Positions 10,169 through 18,903 of a stretch of DNA of 64,000 nt are shown piece after piece. The translations under genes and the position numbers were made by a program. The DNA is from Thermodesulfovibrionales bacterium (GTDB lineage: Bacteria > Nitrospirota > Thermodesulfovibrionia > Thermodesulfovibrionales > SM23-35), in contig JAVHLL010000009.1 in the NCBI GenBank assembly GCA_031082155.1, positions 1 to 64,000 on the forward strand. The letters are read 5' to 3'. Under the pieces are notes generated by a model, which was given only the letters and a program-made list of their open reading frames with translations, did no database searches and had not been told where the DNA came from. Position 1 is the stretch's first letter, and each line of letters opens with the position of its first letter.

Positions 10169-11989
10169 ATGTTTTCCAGAATTTTGTTAGCACTGTTTTT
10201 ATTAGCTTCTGTTTCAACAGCATTTGCTGAAGAAGCGAAGGAAGCAAAACTGGAAGAGATAGTGGTTACTGCAACAAAAACGCCGCACACATTGGAAGAT
10301 GTACCTGTTGAGACTGTCCTGATAAATAGGGAAGATATTGAAGCCTCCAATGCAAAAAATGTGTCAGAAGTTTTAAAAGATGTCCCCGGATTTTATATAC
10401 GGGGAGAGAACGTGCCCGGGTCGTCGTCTTATCTTTCAAGATTAAGGGGATTCGATTTTGATAAGGGTTATGGACTTGTCCTTATTAATGGTGAAAGGGT
10501 GCTGGGCGGTGGCATGGGCGAGTATGGAATAAGCATTAACCAGATACCGCTTGAGATGATAGAAAGGATAGAAATCATCAAAGGACCAAGCTCTGTCCTG
10601 TATGGGAGCGATGCAGTAGCAGGTGTTGTAAATATAATTACAAAACCGATACCTGAAAAACCGTTGTTCACACTAAGCGGAGGATATGGTTCGGAGGAAA
10701 CATCTTTAGCAAGTATCAGTTACGGTCAAAAAATTAAGGACTTCGGGGTGTTAATCAGCGCCCAGCATGAGAAATCTGAAAGGGGCCGTTACAGTGCATC
10801 GGAAGACGAGTTTGAAGCACGGCATATATTAACAAAACTGTCATATGATATCTCAGAAAAAGTTAATGCTTCAGTTGGGATAAATTATGACAAATCAGAG
10901 TGGCAGTATCAGATCGATGAAAAACTCAGATTCAGCCCGTCTCTGGAATTGACATTGCCCGACACATCTTTCCTGAAGGTTAAAGGATACTGGCACAGGC
11001 TCGATATGGACAGTTTCTCACCCGGATATACTCGGCGCTTTGGGGATATCACGTATACACAGGCGGAACTGCAATATACCAGACCTTTCGGTCATACACA
11101 CCTTGCAACTGCAGGGGCTGAATATCTGCTGCGGGATATTGATGCAAGCTTTGCGGATAAGGAAGATACGGTCTGGAGTTTTTATCTTCAGGATGAGATG
11201 ACCCTGAAACCTTTTGGTATTGTCATGGGCGGCAGAATAGATAATCATTCACTGTATGGGACCGAATTCAATCCAAAAGCAAGTATTATGTGGGAGATTT
11301 CCGAGAAAACACGTCTGAGGGCATCAGCAGGAAGGGCGTTCAAGTCGCCGACGATTAGGCAGCTCTATGTATTTTTCAAGCACGGGAATTGGTGGAACAG
11401 ACCTAATCCGGATATGAATCCCGAAGTTTCGTGGGGCTATTCTGCAGGGATTGAGCAGGTTATTTCAGACAAGATATCCGCCGGTTTAAGTCTTTTCAGA
11501 AATGATGTAAAAGATATTATTGTCGCAGTCAGTACGTCAGAGAAAATAGATAATGTGCCCGTCCGTACATGGAAGAACGTAAGAGAGGCATATACACAGG
11601 GTATTGAGTTCAGCATAAAGGCCACGGTTATTGAGAACCTTGCCATGAATTTGGGGTATGCATATCTTGATACCGAGAACAAAGAACTCAATAAGGACCT
11701 GCCCTACAGCCCGCACCATACAGTCAATACCGGATTGGATTATGAGATTAAGCGCTGGCCGGCCTCACTGCACTGGAGGACAACCTATTATTCAGAGGCT
11801 TTCAGCAATGAGACAAATACATCCGAAATAAAGGGGTATTCCGTCTCAAATCTGAAGATAATCAAAGAAATTACAAAAAACATATCTGCTTCACTGGACA
11901 TAGACAATATATTCGGCTCTGATTACGGAGAGCCGGATAAAGAATGGCTCGGACGGGTATATTTCGGCAAATTAACAATTAAAATCTAA
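10169..11989 (+). CDS. TonB-dependent outer-membrane receptor
   Basis: This outer-membrane beta-barrel imports a scarce ligand using TonB energy. The 606-residue product has a clear signal peptide (cleavage after VSTAFA), a TonB box-like EEIVVTAT, the plug domain (about 40-155, with SVLYGSDAVAGVVNIITK) and a 22-strand-type barrel. It resembles the vitamin B12/siderophore/heme class of receptors, and the context of three metal-type periplasmic proteins suggests a metal or metal chelate. Start 10169 is chosen for AAGGAGGAG upstream and a sensible signal peptide; the frame itself is open from 10070. Confidence 0.92.
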   Translation: MFSRILLALFLLASVSTAFAEEAKEAKLEEIVVTATKTPHTLEDVPVETVLINREDIEASNAKNVSEVLKDVPGFYIRGENVPGSSSYLSRLRGFDFDKGYGLVLINGERVLGGGMGEYGISINQIPLEMIERIEIIKGPSSVLYGSDAVAGVVNIITKPIPEKPLFTLSGGYGSEETSLASISYGQKIKDFGVLISAQHEKSERGRYSASEDEFEARHILTKLSYDISEKVNASVGINYDKSEWQYQIDEKLRFSPSLELTLPDTSFLKVKGYWHRLDMDSFSPGYTRRFGDITYTQAELQYTRPFGHTHLATAGAEYLLRDIDASFADKEDTVWSFYLQDEMTLKPFGIVMGGRIDNHSLYGTEFNPKASIMWEISEKTRLRASAGRAFKSPTIRQLYVFFKHGNWWNRPNPDMNPEVSWGYSAGIEQVISDKISAGLSLFRNDVKDIIVAVSTSEKIDNVPVRTWKNVREAYTQGIEFSIKATVIENLAMNLGYAYLDTENKELNKDLPYSPHHTVNTGLDYEIKRWPASLHWRTTYYSEAFSNETNTSEIKGYSVSNLKIIKEITKNISASLDIDNIFGSDYGEPDKEWLGRVYFGKLTIKI

Positions 11990-12004
11990 AAAGGAGCAGT
12001 CATT

Positions 12005-12757
12005 ATGAGAAAAAACAGACGTAAATTCTTTTTGAGCATCTTTTTGGTATTTGTTTGTTTCTTTGTAAATTCCAATCTGGCAATGGCTCATGATTTATGG
12101 CTAAATGTTGATAATCATTATCCGGAAGCAGGAGAAAAGACTACAGTTAAGGTAGTGTTTGGTCACAATTTTCCATACTACGATATTTTAATCACCAGAG
12201 ACAAGCTGACCGGCTTCTCTTATCTTTGTCCCGACGGACAAATAAGGGAAGTTGAAAAGACCTGGGAAGATAAAAAGGAGGAATCCAAAGAAGGTTACGG
12301 TTACAGGGCAGGCGCATTGGCAGGTGTTATTACCCTCGATCAGAAAGGGACTTATGTGGTTGCCGCTTCCAGAAAAGTAAAAGGGGACCGTGAACATGTG
12401 ACATCAGAAAAATACGGCAAATCCATAATTATTGCAGGCAAAGGGAATGAAATGGTCAGTAAACCATTCGGCCACAGAATCGAGATTGTACCTCTAAAAA
12501 ATCCTTCGGAGATTAAGCCCGGAGATGAGTTCCCTGTAAGGGTTCTTTTTGAAGGAAAGCCTCTTTCTACATATGTGTATGCCACCTATGCAGGCTACTT
12601 CTCTGAAGATGAACCATTTCCGTTTTTCACAAAAAGCAATGAAGATGGAGTTGCCTATATGAAGATTCCTCAAGCCGGCACCTGGATGCTTGTATGCAAT
12701 CATAAAGTCGATTTCTCCGCATCACTGACTTTTAAAATAGCTGAAGGGTATAAATAA
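12005..12757 (+). CDS. Exported DUF4198-family protein, predicted N-terminal His (1)
   Basis: The 250-residue protein has a signal peptide ending NLAMA and would mature to an N-terminal H29-DLW. The rest is a beta-rich DUF4198 domain with EIVPLKNPSEIKPGDEFPVRVLFEGKPL (given here as a family-like pattern EIVPL.NP..I.PG), which is linked in databases to nickel and cobalt uptake regions. A histidine at the mature N-terminus with other histidines (for example FGHNFPYY) could bind metal. It follows the receptor by 15 bases and precedes a paralogue by 21 bases. Metal identity is unknown; periplasmic location is inferred from the signal peptide. Confidence 0.8.
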   Translation: MRKNRRKFFLSIFLVFVCFFVNSNLAMAHDLWLNVDNHYPEAGEKTTVKVVFGHNFPYYDILITRDKLTGFSYLCPDGQIREVEKTWEDKKEESKEGYGYRAGALAGVITLDQKGTYVVAASRKVKGDREHVTSEKYGKSIIIAGKGNEMVSKPFGHRIEIVPLKNPSEIKPGDEFPVRVLFEGKPLSTYVYATYAGYFSEDEPFPFFTKSNEDGVAYMKIPQAGTWMLVCNHKVDFSASLTFKIAEGYK

Positions 12758-12778
12758 AGAATATGGAGGAATTACACA

Positions 12779-13486
12779 ATGAAGAAAAAACTGTTTGCAA
12801 TTATCGTTCTCGTTCTACTTTTGACACAGCCAGCATTTGCCCATCACCTCTGGATAGAAAAAGAAGGTGATATTTTTAAAGTATTGTGGGGTCATCCACC
12901 GGAGACAAACCCCTATGAGCCAGAAAAGTTGAAGGAGGCAAAGGCATTTGACAGCAAGGGGAAAAAAGTCCCATTGGCAAGAAAAAATGAAAAGGATGCA
13001 ATGTATTTGTCTTCAAAATCGGATGTTTCGATGATAGTCGTTTCATTTGAAGGCGGTTATCTTGTGACCACACCTGATGGAAAAAAGAGACTTGCAAAAA
13101 GAGAGGCTGAAAAGTCAGGTTTGCAGATAATAGATTCTGTTTACTCCACACAATATGCAAAGGGTTTATTTGTCTGCAGTGAAAGTACAGCAAAGCCTTC
13201 AGGCTTACAATTCGAGATTGTGCCGCTCAAAAATCCTTGCAAGGCAAAACCGAATGAGATGCTTCCTCTCAGAATTTACTTTGATGGAAAACCCCTTGAA
13301 GGAGCGATCGTAGAAACAGGAAATCACGCTGAGGCCGGCAGAACTGACAAGGACGGTAATTTCAGTATAAAAGTGTCTGAAAAGAGCATGCAGATTATCC
13401 TAGCAAAATATAGGATTCCAACAAAAGATAACCCTGATGCTGATTTTCTGTCTTATACCACAGTCCTCTCATGGGTGATGAAGTGA
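12779..13486 (+). CDS. Exported DUF4198-family protein, predicted N-terminal His (2)
   Basis: The 235-residue paralogue of the previous protein has a signal peptide ending QPAFA and would mature to H22-HLW. It keeps the pattern EIVPLKNPC-KAKPNEMLPL-RIYFDGKPLEGA in its C-terminal half, which resembles a small immunoglobulin-like or carboxypeptidase-regulatory fold. Two N-terminal histidines and a nearby WGHPP offer likely metal ligands. GGAGG precedes the ATG. The 3' end overlaps the next gene by 16 bases. It is probably a periplasmic metal-binding partner of the receptor; no enzyme motif is visible. Confidence 0.8.
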   Translation: MKKKLFAIIVLVLLLTQPAFAHHLWIEKEGDIFKVLWGHPPETNPYEPEKLKEAKAFDSKGKKVPLARKNEKDAMYLSSKSDVSMIVVSFEGGYLVTTPDGKKRLAKREAEKSGLQIIDSVYSTQYAKGLFVCSESTAKPSGLQFEIVPLKNPCKAKPNEMLPLRIYFDGKPLEGAIVETGNHAEAGRTDKDGNFSIKVSEKSMQIILAKYRIPTKDNPDADFLSYTTVLSWVMK

Positions 13487-13938
13487 AGATAATAGTTATC
13501 ATCCTTGGGGTTATTATATTTACGGCCGGACTTAATTGTCCGGCCTTTTCCCATTCTGTCCATTATCAGGTCGCAAACAAAGGCATCAGCGTTCGTGTAT
13601 TCTATGCGGAGGATGATCCCGCAAGTTACTCCTCATACGAGATATTCGGACACGGGGATACGATTCCGCATCAGAAAGGAAGAACAGATAAGAACGGTTT
13701 TGTATCCTTCCTTCCCGACAGGCAGGGGAAATGGGTCATCAAGGTATTCGGCGAATCCGAGCATGGGATGCACGGCGCCCAGATCGAAGTCAACGTCAAC
13801 GAGAATCTTTTTATGGATTCCTTCAAAAAGCCTTTGGTTGCCAAGTATACAAAGGCATTTGTGGGGATCAGCTGCCTGCTGGCATTCTTCGGGTTTTTGT
13901 CTCTGCTGAAGTCATGGAAGAGAGGCAATACGGAATAG
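13471..13938 (+). CDS. Small exported protein with a C-terminal membrane anchor, predicted N-terminal His (3)
   Basis: The 155-residue protein has a signal peptide ending CPAFS and would mature to H28-SVHYQV. A short beta-sandwich domain follows (about 30-118, with GRTDKNGFVSFLPDRQGKWVIKV-type regulatory-domain features, written here in shortened form GRTDKNGFVSFLPD), then one membrane helix near 127-146 and a basic tail. This layout resembles NikL-like accessory proteins of nickel uptake systems. The ATG at 13471 overlaps the previous gene; a GTG at 13483 is an alternative. It is the last gene before the IS4-like element. Confidence 0.75.
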   Translation: MGDEVKIIVIILGVIIFTAGLNCPAFSHSVHYQVANKGISVRVFYAEDDPASYSSYEIFGHGDTIPHQKGRTDKNGFVSFLPDRQGKWVIKVFGESEHGMHGAQIEVNVNENLFMDSFKKPLVAKYTKAFVGISCLLAFFGFLSLLKSWKRGNTE

Positions 13939-14023
13939 CAGGTTAAGAAGAACTCATAGCATATCCACTGGAAGTGCCATTAATGTTATATTAATTATCT
14001 ACTTAAGAGTACCGAGTTCTCGA

Positions 14024-14347
14024 TCATTTTAACAGATTGCGGTTAGCCAGGTGCATTTTGATTTTTGAGTGTTCGATAGAGAGATCGATCCACTTTTCAA
14101 CGAGAGCTTTGAATTTTTTGTAAGTATCGACCTGCTTTTTCAGATCATCAACATGGGGAACCCTGACATACTCGGTTTTACTTTTCATCTTATGGGTATA
14201 GCTGATCTGATAGAACTCCCATTTTTTATCTTTCGCATTGCGGTATTGTTTGGTCAGTGACCCTGGCCGCATCTCTCCGATATTCAGCAGGTCCTGCTTA
14301 ATCTTTTCAATCTGCTTTTCGATTTTCAAAAGACTTTTGTCTGTCAT
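14024..14347 (-). CDS. DUF6788-like passenger protein of the IS4-like element
   Basis: The 107-residue protein is charged and largely helical: an N-terminal coiled coil (SLLKIEKQIEKIKQDLL), a central stretch with GSLTKQYRNAKDKKWEFYQISYTHK, here shortened as GSLTKQYRNA and YQISYTHKMK, and a second coiled coil. It resembles small DUF6788-type proteins often encoded beside transposases. The YTHK-type central basic segment may bind nucleic acid. It lies within the element's inverted ends and is divergent from the transposase across a shared palindromic promoter, so it may regulate or assist transposition. The family assignment is from memory of its sequence pattern. Confidence 0.65.
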   Translation of the reverse strand: MTDKSLLKIEKQIEKIKQDLLNIGEMRPGSLTKQYRNAKDKKWEFYQISYTHKMKSKTEYVRVPHVDDLKKQVDTYKKFKALVEKWIDLSIEHSKIKMHLANRNLLK

Positions 14348-14395
14348 ATTCCTCTGCGTTAATTTTACCAGAACTGTCTTTTTGAGGGTGTATTT

Positions 14396-14433
14396 TATTG
14401 CTATTATAGCATATATATGCTATAATAGCAATA
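14396..14433. promoter_or_regulatory. 38-base perfect palindrome with symmetric extended -10 elements
   Basis: The two 19-base halves are exact reverse complements with no loop. Each half contains TGCTATAAT (plus strand 14418-14426), an extended -10 promoter element, so promoters can fire in both directions toward the transposase and the passenger gene. The palindrome could also be an operator or a cruciform. Confidence 0.65.
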
Positions 14434-14456
14434 TCTTGTTCCCTTGGAGGTTTGTC

Positions 14457-15857
14457 ATGGTTCTTTGGCGTCACTGGCTGTCTGTTGTCGAACAATTACG
14501 TCCTGCCTGTTCCCGGATGAGAACGTTTCTGTGGTTGTCTGTTTGTCTTGCCGGTATGTGCATACGACCGGATATCTTCGGCGTCACCAGTATCGTCAGA
14601 GCCTTTGGCCTTAAAGAAGCTTTTTATGACAGACTCCTTGATTTCTTCCACTCCCCCGCATTAAACCTCGGGGAGCTTACACGTCGCTGGGTCAATTCAG
14701 TTGTGACGATCTTCCCTGGCGTTCTTACTAAAAACGGGCGGCTGCTGATTGTCGGCGACGGCCTGAAAATCCCAAAATCAGGCAAGAAGATGCCCGGCGT
14801 AAAACTTCTCCATCAGGAATCCGATTCCAATACGAAGCCGGAGTACATTATGGGGCACTCCTGTCAGGCGGTTGCTATTCTGGTCGGAGCTCTGCAGAGT
14901 GTCTTTGCCGTCCCTGTTGCAAGCTGTATCCATGAGGGGCTTGTCTTTTCCAACAGGGATACGTCAACCCTTCTGGATAAGATGCTTTCTCTGGTTGACT
15001 CTCTCGGTCTTCCCTCGTTTTATTTTATCGCTGACGCGTATTATTGCGCTCGGAAGGTTATGGCTCCTCTGATTAACAAGGGTAATCACCTTGTCTCTCT
15101 GGTAAAAATGAATGCCGTTGCCTATATGCCCGCTGATGTTCCCTCAGGCAAAAGAAAGAAGGGCCGCCCCCCACTATATGGCGAAAAGGTTAAGCTCAGA
15201 ACTCTGTTTGACAACCCCGACGCTATGCAGGAGGCTCAAAGCCCTGTATATGGCGAAACAAATGTGCTCCTGAGGTATCGCTACGCCGCCCTCTTGATCA
15301 AAAGAATCGGCATCATGGTGCGCTTCGTGGCCGTTATCCATCCGACCAGGGGGCGGCGTATCCTGATGTCGACGGACTTGTCTTTATCCCCCCTCGATAT
15401 TATTGCTCTGTACGGTCTTCGCTTTAAGATCGAGGTCTCTTTTAAACAGGCTGTCCGTACTATCGGCTCTTATGCATATCATTTCTGGATGAAGGCTATG
15501 ACTCCTATTCGTAAGGCTTCAGGCGATCAGTACCTGCACAGGAAGTCTGAGCAATACCGCACGGCTGTCAGAAGAAAGCTTGCTGCGTATCACCGGTTTA
15601 TTCAGGTCGGGCTTATCGCTCAGGGGCTCCTTCAGTATCTTTCCATTAGCTTTCCCGATCTCGTTTGGGCTAAGTTCGGCTCTTGGCTCCGTACTATCCG
15701 CCCCGGTATTCCCCCCTCGGAGTATGTTACTTCCCTTGCCCTCAGAAATTCCTTCCCCGATTTTCTGTCAGGTTCCCCTTCTGAGGCTACTTTCGCGAAA
15801 TTCCTCATCGATAGGATCGATTTCCGTAAAAATAACCCCTTTAGGTTAGCCGCTTAG
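14457..15857 (+). CDS. tnp: IS4-like transposase
   Basis: The 466-residue product is a DDE transposase. Probable catalytic residues are the aspartates in LIVGDGLKIPKSGKK (about residues 97-111) and FYFIADAYYC (about 184-193), and the glutamate in YGLRFKIEVSFKQ (about 322-334). The start at 14457 is chosen for TTGGAGG upstream; the open frame extends back to 14238 through the palindrome and the passenger gene, which is unlikely to be coding. Codon choice (many T- and C-ending codons) differs from neighbouring chromosomal genes, consistent with recent transfer. Confidence 0.85.
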   Translation: MVLWRHWLSVVEQLRPACSRMRTFLWLSVCLAGMCIRPDIFGVTSIVRAFGLKEAFYDRLLDFFHSPALNLGELTRRWVNSVVTIFPGVLTKNGRLLIVGDGLKIPKSGKKMPGVKLLHQESDSNTKPEYIMGHSCQAVAILVGALQSVFAVPVASCIHEGLVFSNRDTSTLLDKMLSLVDSLGLPSFYFIADAYYCARKVMAPLINKGNHLVSLVKMNAVAYMPADVPSGKRKKGRPPLYGEKVKLRTLFDNPDAMQEAQSPVYGETNVLLRYRYAALLIKRIGIMVRFVAVIHPTRGRRILMSTDLSLSPLDIIALYGLRFKIEVSFKQAVRTIGSYAYHFWMKAMTPIRKASGDQYLHRKSEQYRTAVRRKLAAYHRFIQVGLIAQGLLQYLSISFPDLVWAKFGSWLRTIRPGIPPSEYVTSLALRNSFPDFLSGSPSEATFAKFLIDRIDFRKNNPFRLAA

Positions 15858-15934
15858 TTGATTTTGAAGGATTGAATACGGTACTCTCAAGTTATCTATA
15901 ACCGCGATTGAAATCACGAGGAGGAAATCTTATA

Positions 15935-16927
15935 TTGATCAAAGAAATCATCAAGAAATCATTCGATGGAACACTCCTTACCCAATCAGAGATTGCTTCA
16001 TTATTTGAAGTTCCTCTCTTTTCCAAGGAATCAGCGATGATTATCGCAGCTTCCCGGAAAAAAAGTGAAGCAGCGAGCAATGGCCTGGCAGAGGTTCATG
16101 CGCAGGTTGGGTTGAATATTGCGCCGTGTCCCAGGAACTGCGCCTTCTGTGCGTTTGCAGCCAGGAATAAGGTTTTTCAGGAAAAAAAGGAAATTCCGGT
16201 CGATGAAGCTATTGAGAAAGCAAGGCAGTTCGAAGCTGACGGGGCAAATGCCGTGTTTGTGATGAGCACCGCAGATTACCCCTTTGAAAAATTTACAGAT
16301 ATTGCCCTGGAGATCAGAAAGTCCCTTCGACCGGAAACGGTACTGGTTGTAAATGTCGGTGATTTTACAAAAAAACAGGCCCGAAAATTAAAAGAAACGG
16401 GTTTTTCAGGCATCTATCATGCAGTTCGGTTAGGAGAAGGAAAAGACACCTCTATTCAGGTGGAAACAAGGCTGAAAACATTCAGGAACGCAAGAGAAGC
16501 AGGCTTATCTCTGGGCACTTGTGTAGAGCCTGTCGGGAATGAACATAGTGTTGAGGAATTGGTGGAAAAAACCCTTATTACCCGCGATGCGAAACCTGTT
16601 TACAGCGGATCAGCACGACGGATACCCATCCCGAATACCAAAATGGCGAAATACGGAATTGTGAGCGAAGCCAGAATGGCGCATATACTGGCTGTGGTGA
16701 GGTTAGCGCTTGGACATGATATTCCGGGAAATTGTACACATGAGCCGAATGTTATAGGAGCAGCAGCGGGAGCAAATCTATTATGGGCAGAGGCTGGATC
16801 CAATCCCCGCGATACAGAGAAAGAAACAGAAGGCAAACGGGGCATGACAGTAAAAGAATGTATGAAAGTGCTGGAAGAGGCCGAATGGAAGGTACTGCAA
16901 GGCCCGTCAAAATTCTATGGAGCATAA
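15935..16927 (+). CDS. BioB-like radical SAM enzyme
   Basis: The 330-residue protein has the radical SAM cluster motif CPRNCAFCAF (CX3CX2C, about residues 45-54) and a TIM-barrel layout similar to biotin synthase, HydE and PylB, including a C-terminal part resembling a BATS domain. The extra cluster ligands of BioB are not obvious, so the substrate is unknown. The start is taken as TTG 15935 because GAGGAGG lies about ten bases upstream; the frame is open from TTG 15908. It begins 44 bases after the IS4-like element and may once have been the last gene of the metal-type operon. It could also be an independent cofactor enzyme. Confidence 0.75.
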   Translation: MIKEIIKKSFDGTLLTQSEIASLFEVPLFSKESAMIIAASRKKSEAASNGLAEVHAQVGLNIAPCPRNCAFCAFAARNKVFQEKKEIPVDEAIEKARQFEADGANAVFVMSTADYPFEKFTDIALEIRKSLRPETVLVVNVGDFTKKQARKLKETGFSGIYHAVRLGEGKDTSIQVETRLKTFRNAREAGLSLGTCVEPVGNEHSVEELVEKTLITRDAKPVYSGSARRIPIPNTKMAKYGIVSEARMAHILAVVRLALGHDIPGNCTHEPNVIGAAAGANLLWAEAGSNPRDTEKETEGKRGMTVKECMKVLEEAEWKVLQGPSKFYGA

Positions 16928-17055
16928 ATTTTCTCTTTCAATCACGAATCAATCGTATAACTATTCTCTAACCCCTTATTGCAGCAGGAATGATTCCACA
17001 GTTCTTGCTCTTAGATAATTACCTGTCTTAGAATAATACAATTGAGGACCATACT

Positions 17056-17652
17056 ATGAAGAGACGAAACTCTAAAAACTCATTGAAAAAATCTGAAAAC
17101 AACCGGAATAAGAATTCAGGCAGTAATACAGAACCAAAGCAGGAAAGGATCCTCGTTGTTGACGATGACGAAGCGTTGTTGGAGATTTTACAGAAAGGAC
17201 TTTCATTGCACGGCTACTATTGTGAAGCAACGAGAAGCGCTGCATCAGCCCTTGAACTTATAGAAAAAGACTCTTTTGATATCATGATAACAGATATTAT
17301 TATGCCTGATATGAACGGCCTTGAACTGACTGAAAGGGTAAAGAGAATCAGACCTGAAATGACCATTGTGGTAATAACAGGACATATCGAAGATTTTCCC
17401 TACGATAGGGCAATTGAAGTGGGAGCTTCTGATTTTATAAAGAAGCCTTTTACCATAAAAGAGCTTCTTGCAAGGATAAGATACGTGAAGATGCAGGATG
17501 AACTGCTTATGCGAGAGCGGGAACTCAAACGAAGAGTACAGGAACTTGAAGAGTTTTATGATATTGCAGTAGGCAGGGAAATGAGGATGATAGAGTTGAA
17601 AAAAGAGATAGAGAGTCTGAAGAAAGAATTGAGCGGAAATAAGACAGCGTAG
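17056..17652 (+). CDS. Response regulator receiver protein with C-terminal coiled coil
   Basis: The 198-residue protein begins with a 30-residue basic, asparagine-rich tail, followed by a CheY-like receiver (about 32-148): acidic pocket VVDDDEALLEI, phospho-acceptor Asp in MITDIIMPDMNG, conserved T in VVITGH and K in IKKPF. The C-terminal 50 residues form a coiled coil (RERELKRRVQELEEF) instead of a DNA-binding domain, so output is probably through protein contacts. GAGGA precedes the ATG. No kinase gene is adjacent, so it is an orphan by position. Confidence 0.9.
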   Translation: MKRRNSKNSLKKSENNRNKNSGSNTEPKQERILVVDDDEALLEILQKGLSLHGYYCEATRSAASALELIEKDSFDIMITDIIMPDMNGLELTERVKRIRPEMTIVVITGHIEDFPYDRAIEVGASDFIKKPFTIKELLARIRYVKMQDELLMRERELKRRVQELEEFYDIAVGREMRMIELKKEIESLKKELSGNKTA

Positions 17653-17742
17653 GTTAACCTGAAAAGCGGAGAGCGAGCTCAGAGCTCAGATAATTCATAC
17701 ACTGAACATACAATACTGCATCCGCCCTATTCATCCGAATGG

Positions 17743-17961
17743 TTACCTGCAGGTACTGCAGGAGGTTTTACTGCAGGAGGTACAGGAGGCTGATGCAGCG
17801 GTTCCGGCCAGAGGTCTTTCAGTCCCGGCAGAACAAAACACCGAAAACTTCTTTTTCACATCCTTTGAGCTGCATTTCGGACAGATGATTTCCTGGTTGC
17901 CGAATACAAGTTTTTCAAAATTTTCTCTGCAAGAACAGCATTGATATTCAAAAATCGGCAT
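17743..17961 (-). CDS. FmdB-family zinc-ribbon protein
   Basis: The 72-residue protein has the FmdB putative regulatory zinc ribbon: MPIFEYQC, CSCRENF, then CPKCSS, with the usual aromatic and lysine spacing. The tail is rich in Ser/Thr/Cys (CTSCSKTSCSTC), giving four further cysteines. AGGAG lies before the ATG. Its molecular role is not known; members are small cytosolic zinc proteins. It is on the minus strand 130 bases downstream of the transaldolase gene. Confidence 0.9.
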   Translation of the reverse strand: MPIFEYQCCSCRENFEKLVFGNQEIICPKCSSKDVKKKFSVFCSAGTERPLAGTAASASCTSCSKTSCSTCR

Positions 17962-18091
17962 TGAGAACTCCTGTAATCATTAGATTGGAGGGGATAGGGA
18001 GACAATATTTTCACCTTCTCCTCAAATTCCCTCTCCCCAAAAGATAACAATTCATAATTGAAACTGACAACTAACCACTCATCACTGCTCA

Positions 18092-18739
18092 CTATTTTTT
18101 CGGTACCTTCTCCCAGTCTTTCAGGAATTTCTTGATTCCGATATCAGTGAGGGGATGCCGTGAGAGTTGTAGTATAACAGAATAGGGGATTGTAGCGATA
18201 TGCGCCCCCATCTTTGCCGCTTCGACGACGTGGAGGGGATTCCGGATACTTGCTACAATTACCTCTGTTTCATACAGGTAATTTTCGAATATCATGAGAA
18301 TATCTTCGACGAGGTCCATCCCTGTATGACTGATATCGTCAAGCCTCCCCACGAAAGGGCTCACATATGTGGCACCCGCCTTTGCGGCAAGCAGAGCCTG
18401 GCTTGGAGAGAAGACAAGGGTCACATTTGTTTTGATTCCCATACCCGACAATTTTTTGACTGCTTTGAGTCCTTCCGCGGTCATGGGAATCTTCACCACA
18501 ATATTTTCATGTATCTTCGAGAGGGAAACAGCCTCCTGAATCATCTCTTCCGCTGTCATGCTTACGGCTTCGGCACTCACGGGGCCGTCAACGATGCTGC
18601 AGATTTCCTTGAGCAACGGCACAGGATCCTTTCCCTCTTTTGCGATGAGCGAGGGATTTGTTGTTACCCCGTCTATCACACCAAGATCATGTGCTTTCCG
18701 GATTTCTTCGCTATTGGCAGTGTCGATAAAGAATTTCAT
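18092..18739 (-). CDS. tal: Transaldolase of the small (FSA/TalC) type
   Basis: This enzyme transfers a dihydroxyacetone unit between sugar phosphates in the pentose phosphate pathway, or cleaves fructose 6-phosphate in the FSA branch. The 215-residue protein shows FFIDTAN at the start, GVTTNPSL, and the Schiff-base lysine in VVKIPMT (K83). Its length is normal for this class. AGGAGGT stands directly before two consecutive ATGs; the second (18739) has better spacing and is chosen over 18742. Substrate choice between TAL and FSA activity cannot be settled here. Confidence 0.93.
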   Translation of the reverse strand: MKFFIDTANSEEIRKAHDLGVIDGVTTNPSLIAKEGKDPVPLLKEICSIVDGPVSAEAVSMTAEEMIQEAVSLSKIHENIVVKIPMTAEGLKAVKKLSGMGIKTNVTLVFSPSQALLAAKAGATYVSPFVGRLDDISHTGMDLVEDILMIFENYLYETEVIVASIRNPLHVVEAAKMGAHIATIPYSVILQLSRHPLTDIGIKKFLKDWEKVPKK

Positions 18740-18903
18740 CATACCTCCTCTTCCTCGATGATAAAGATATTCAGAAATTTATTATACTAGATAGTAAAAT
18801 TTCCTGAGAAGAAAAAAGAAAAGGAAGAAACGAAACTATCAGCTTTCAATAATTTCAGGTACAATTGGTATAACTATAAAACAAGTTCAGGGAAAAAAGG
18901 TTT

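Larger units (their letters stand above)
14002..15891. mobile_element. IS4-like insertion sequence with a divergent passenger gene
   Basis: The element is flanked by the 7-base direct repeat TTATCTA (13995-14001 and 15892-15898) and has imperfect inverted ends: CTTAAGAGTACCGAGTTC at the left against CTTGAGAGTACCGTATTC as the reverse complement of the right. Inside lie a transposase (plus) and a DUF6788-like gene (minus), separated by a 38-base palindrome with symmetric promoters. It inserted between the small anchored protein and the radical SAM gene, which were probably adjacent before. Both genes look intact. Confidence 0.75.

Noticed and set aside
14238-14456. N-terminal extension of the IS4-like transposase
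   Set aside because: It would run through the palindrome and the passenger gene, and a good ribosome site marks the start at 14457.
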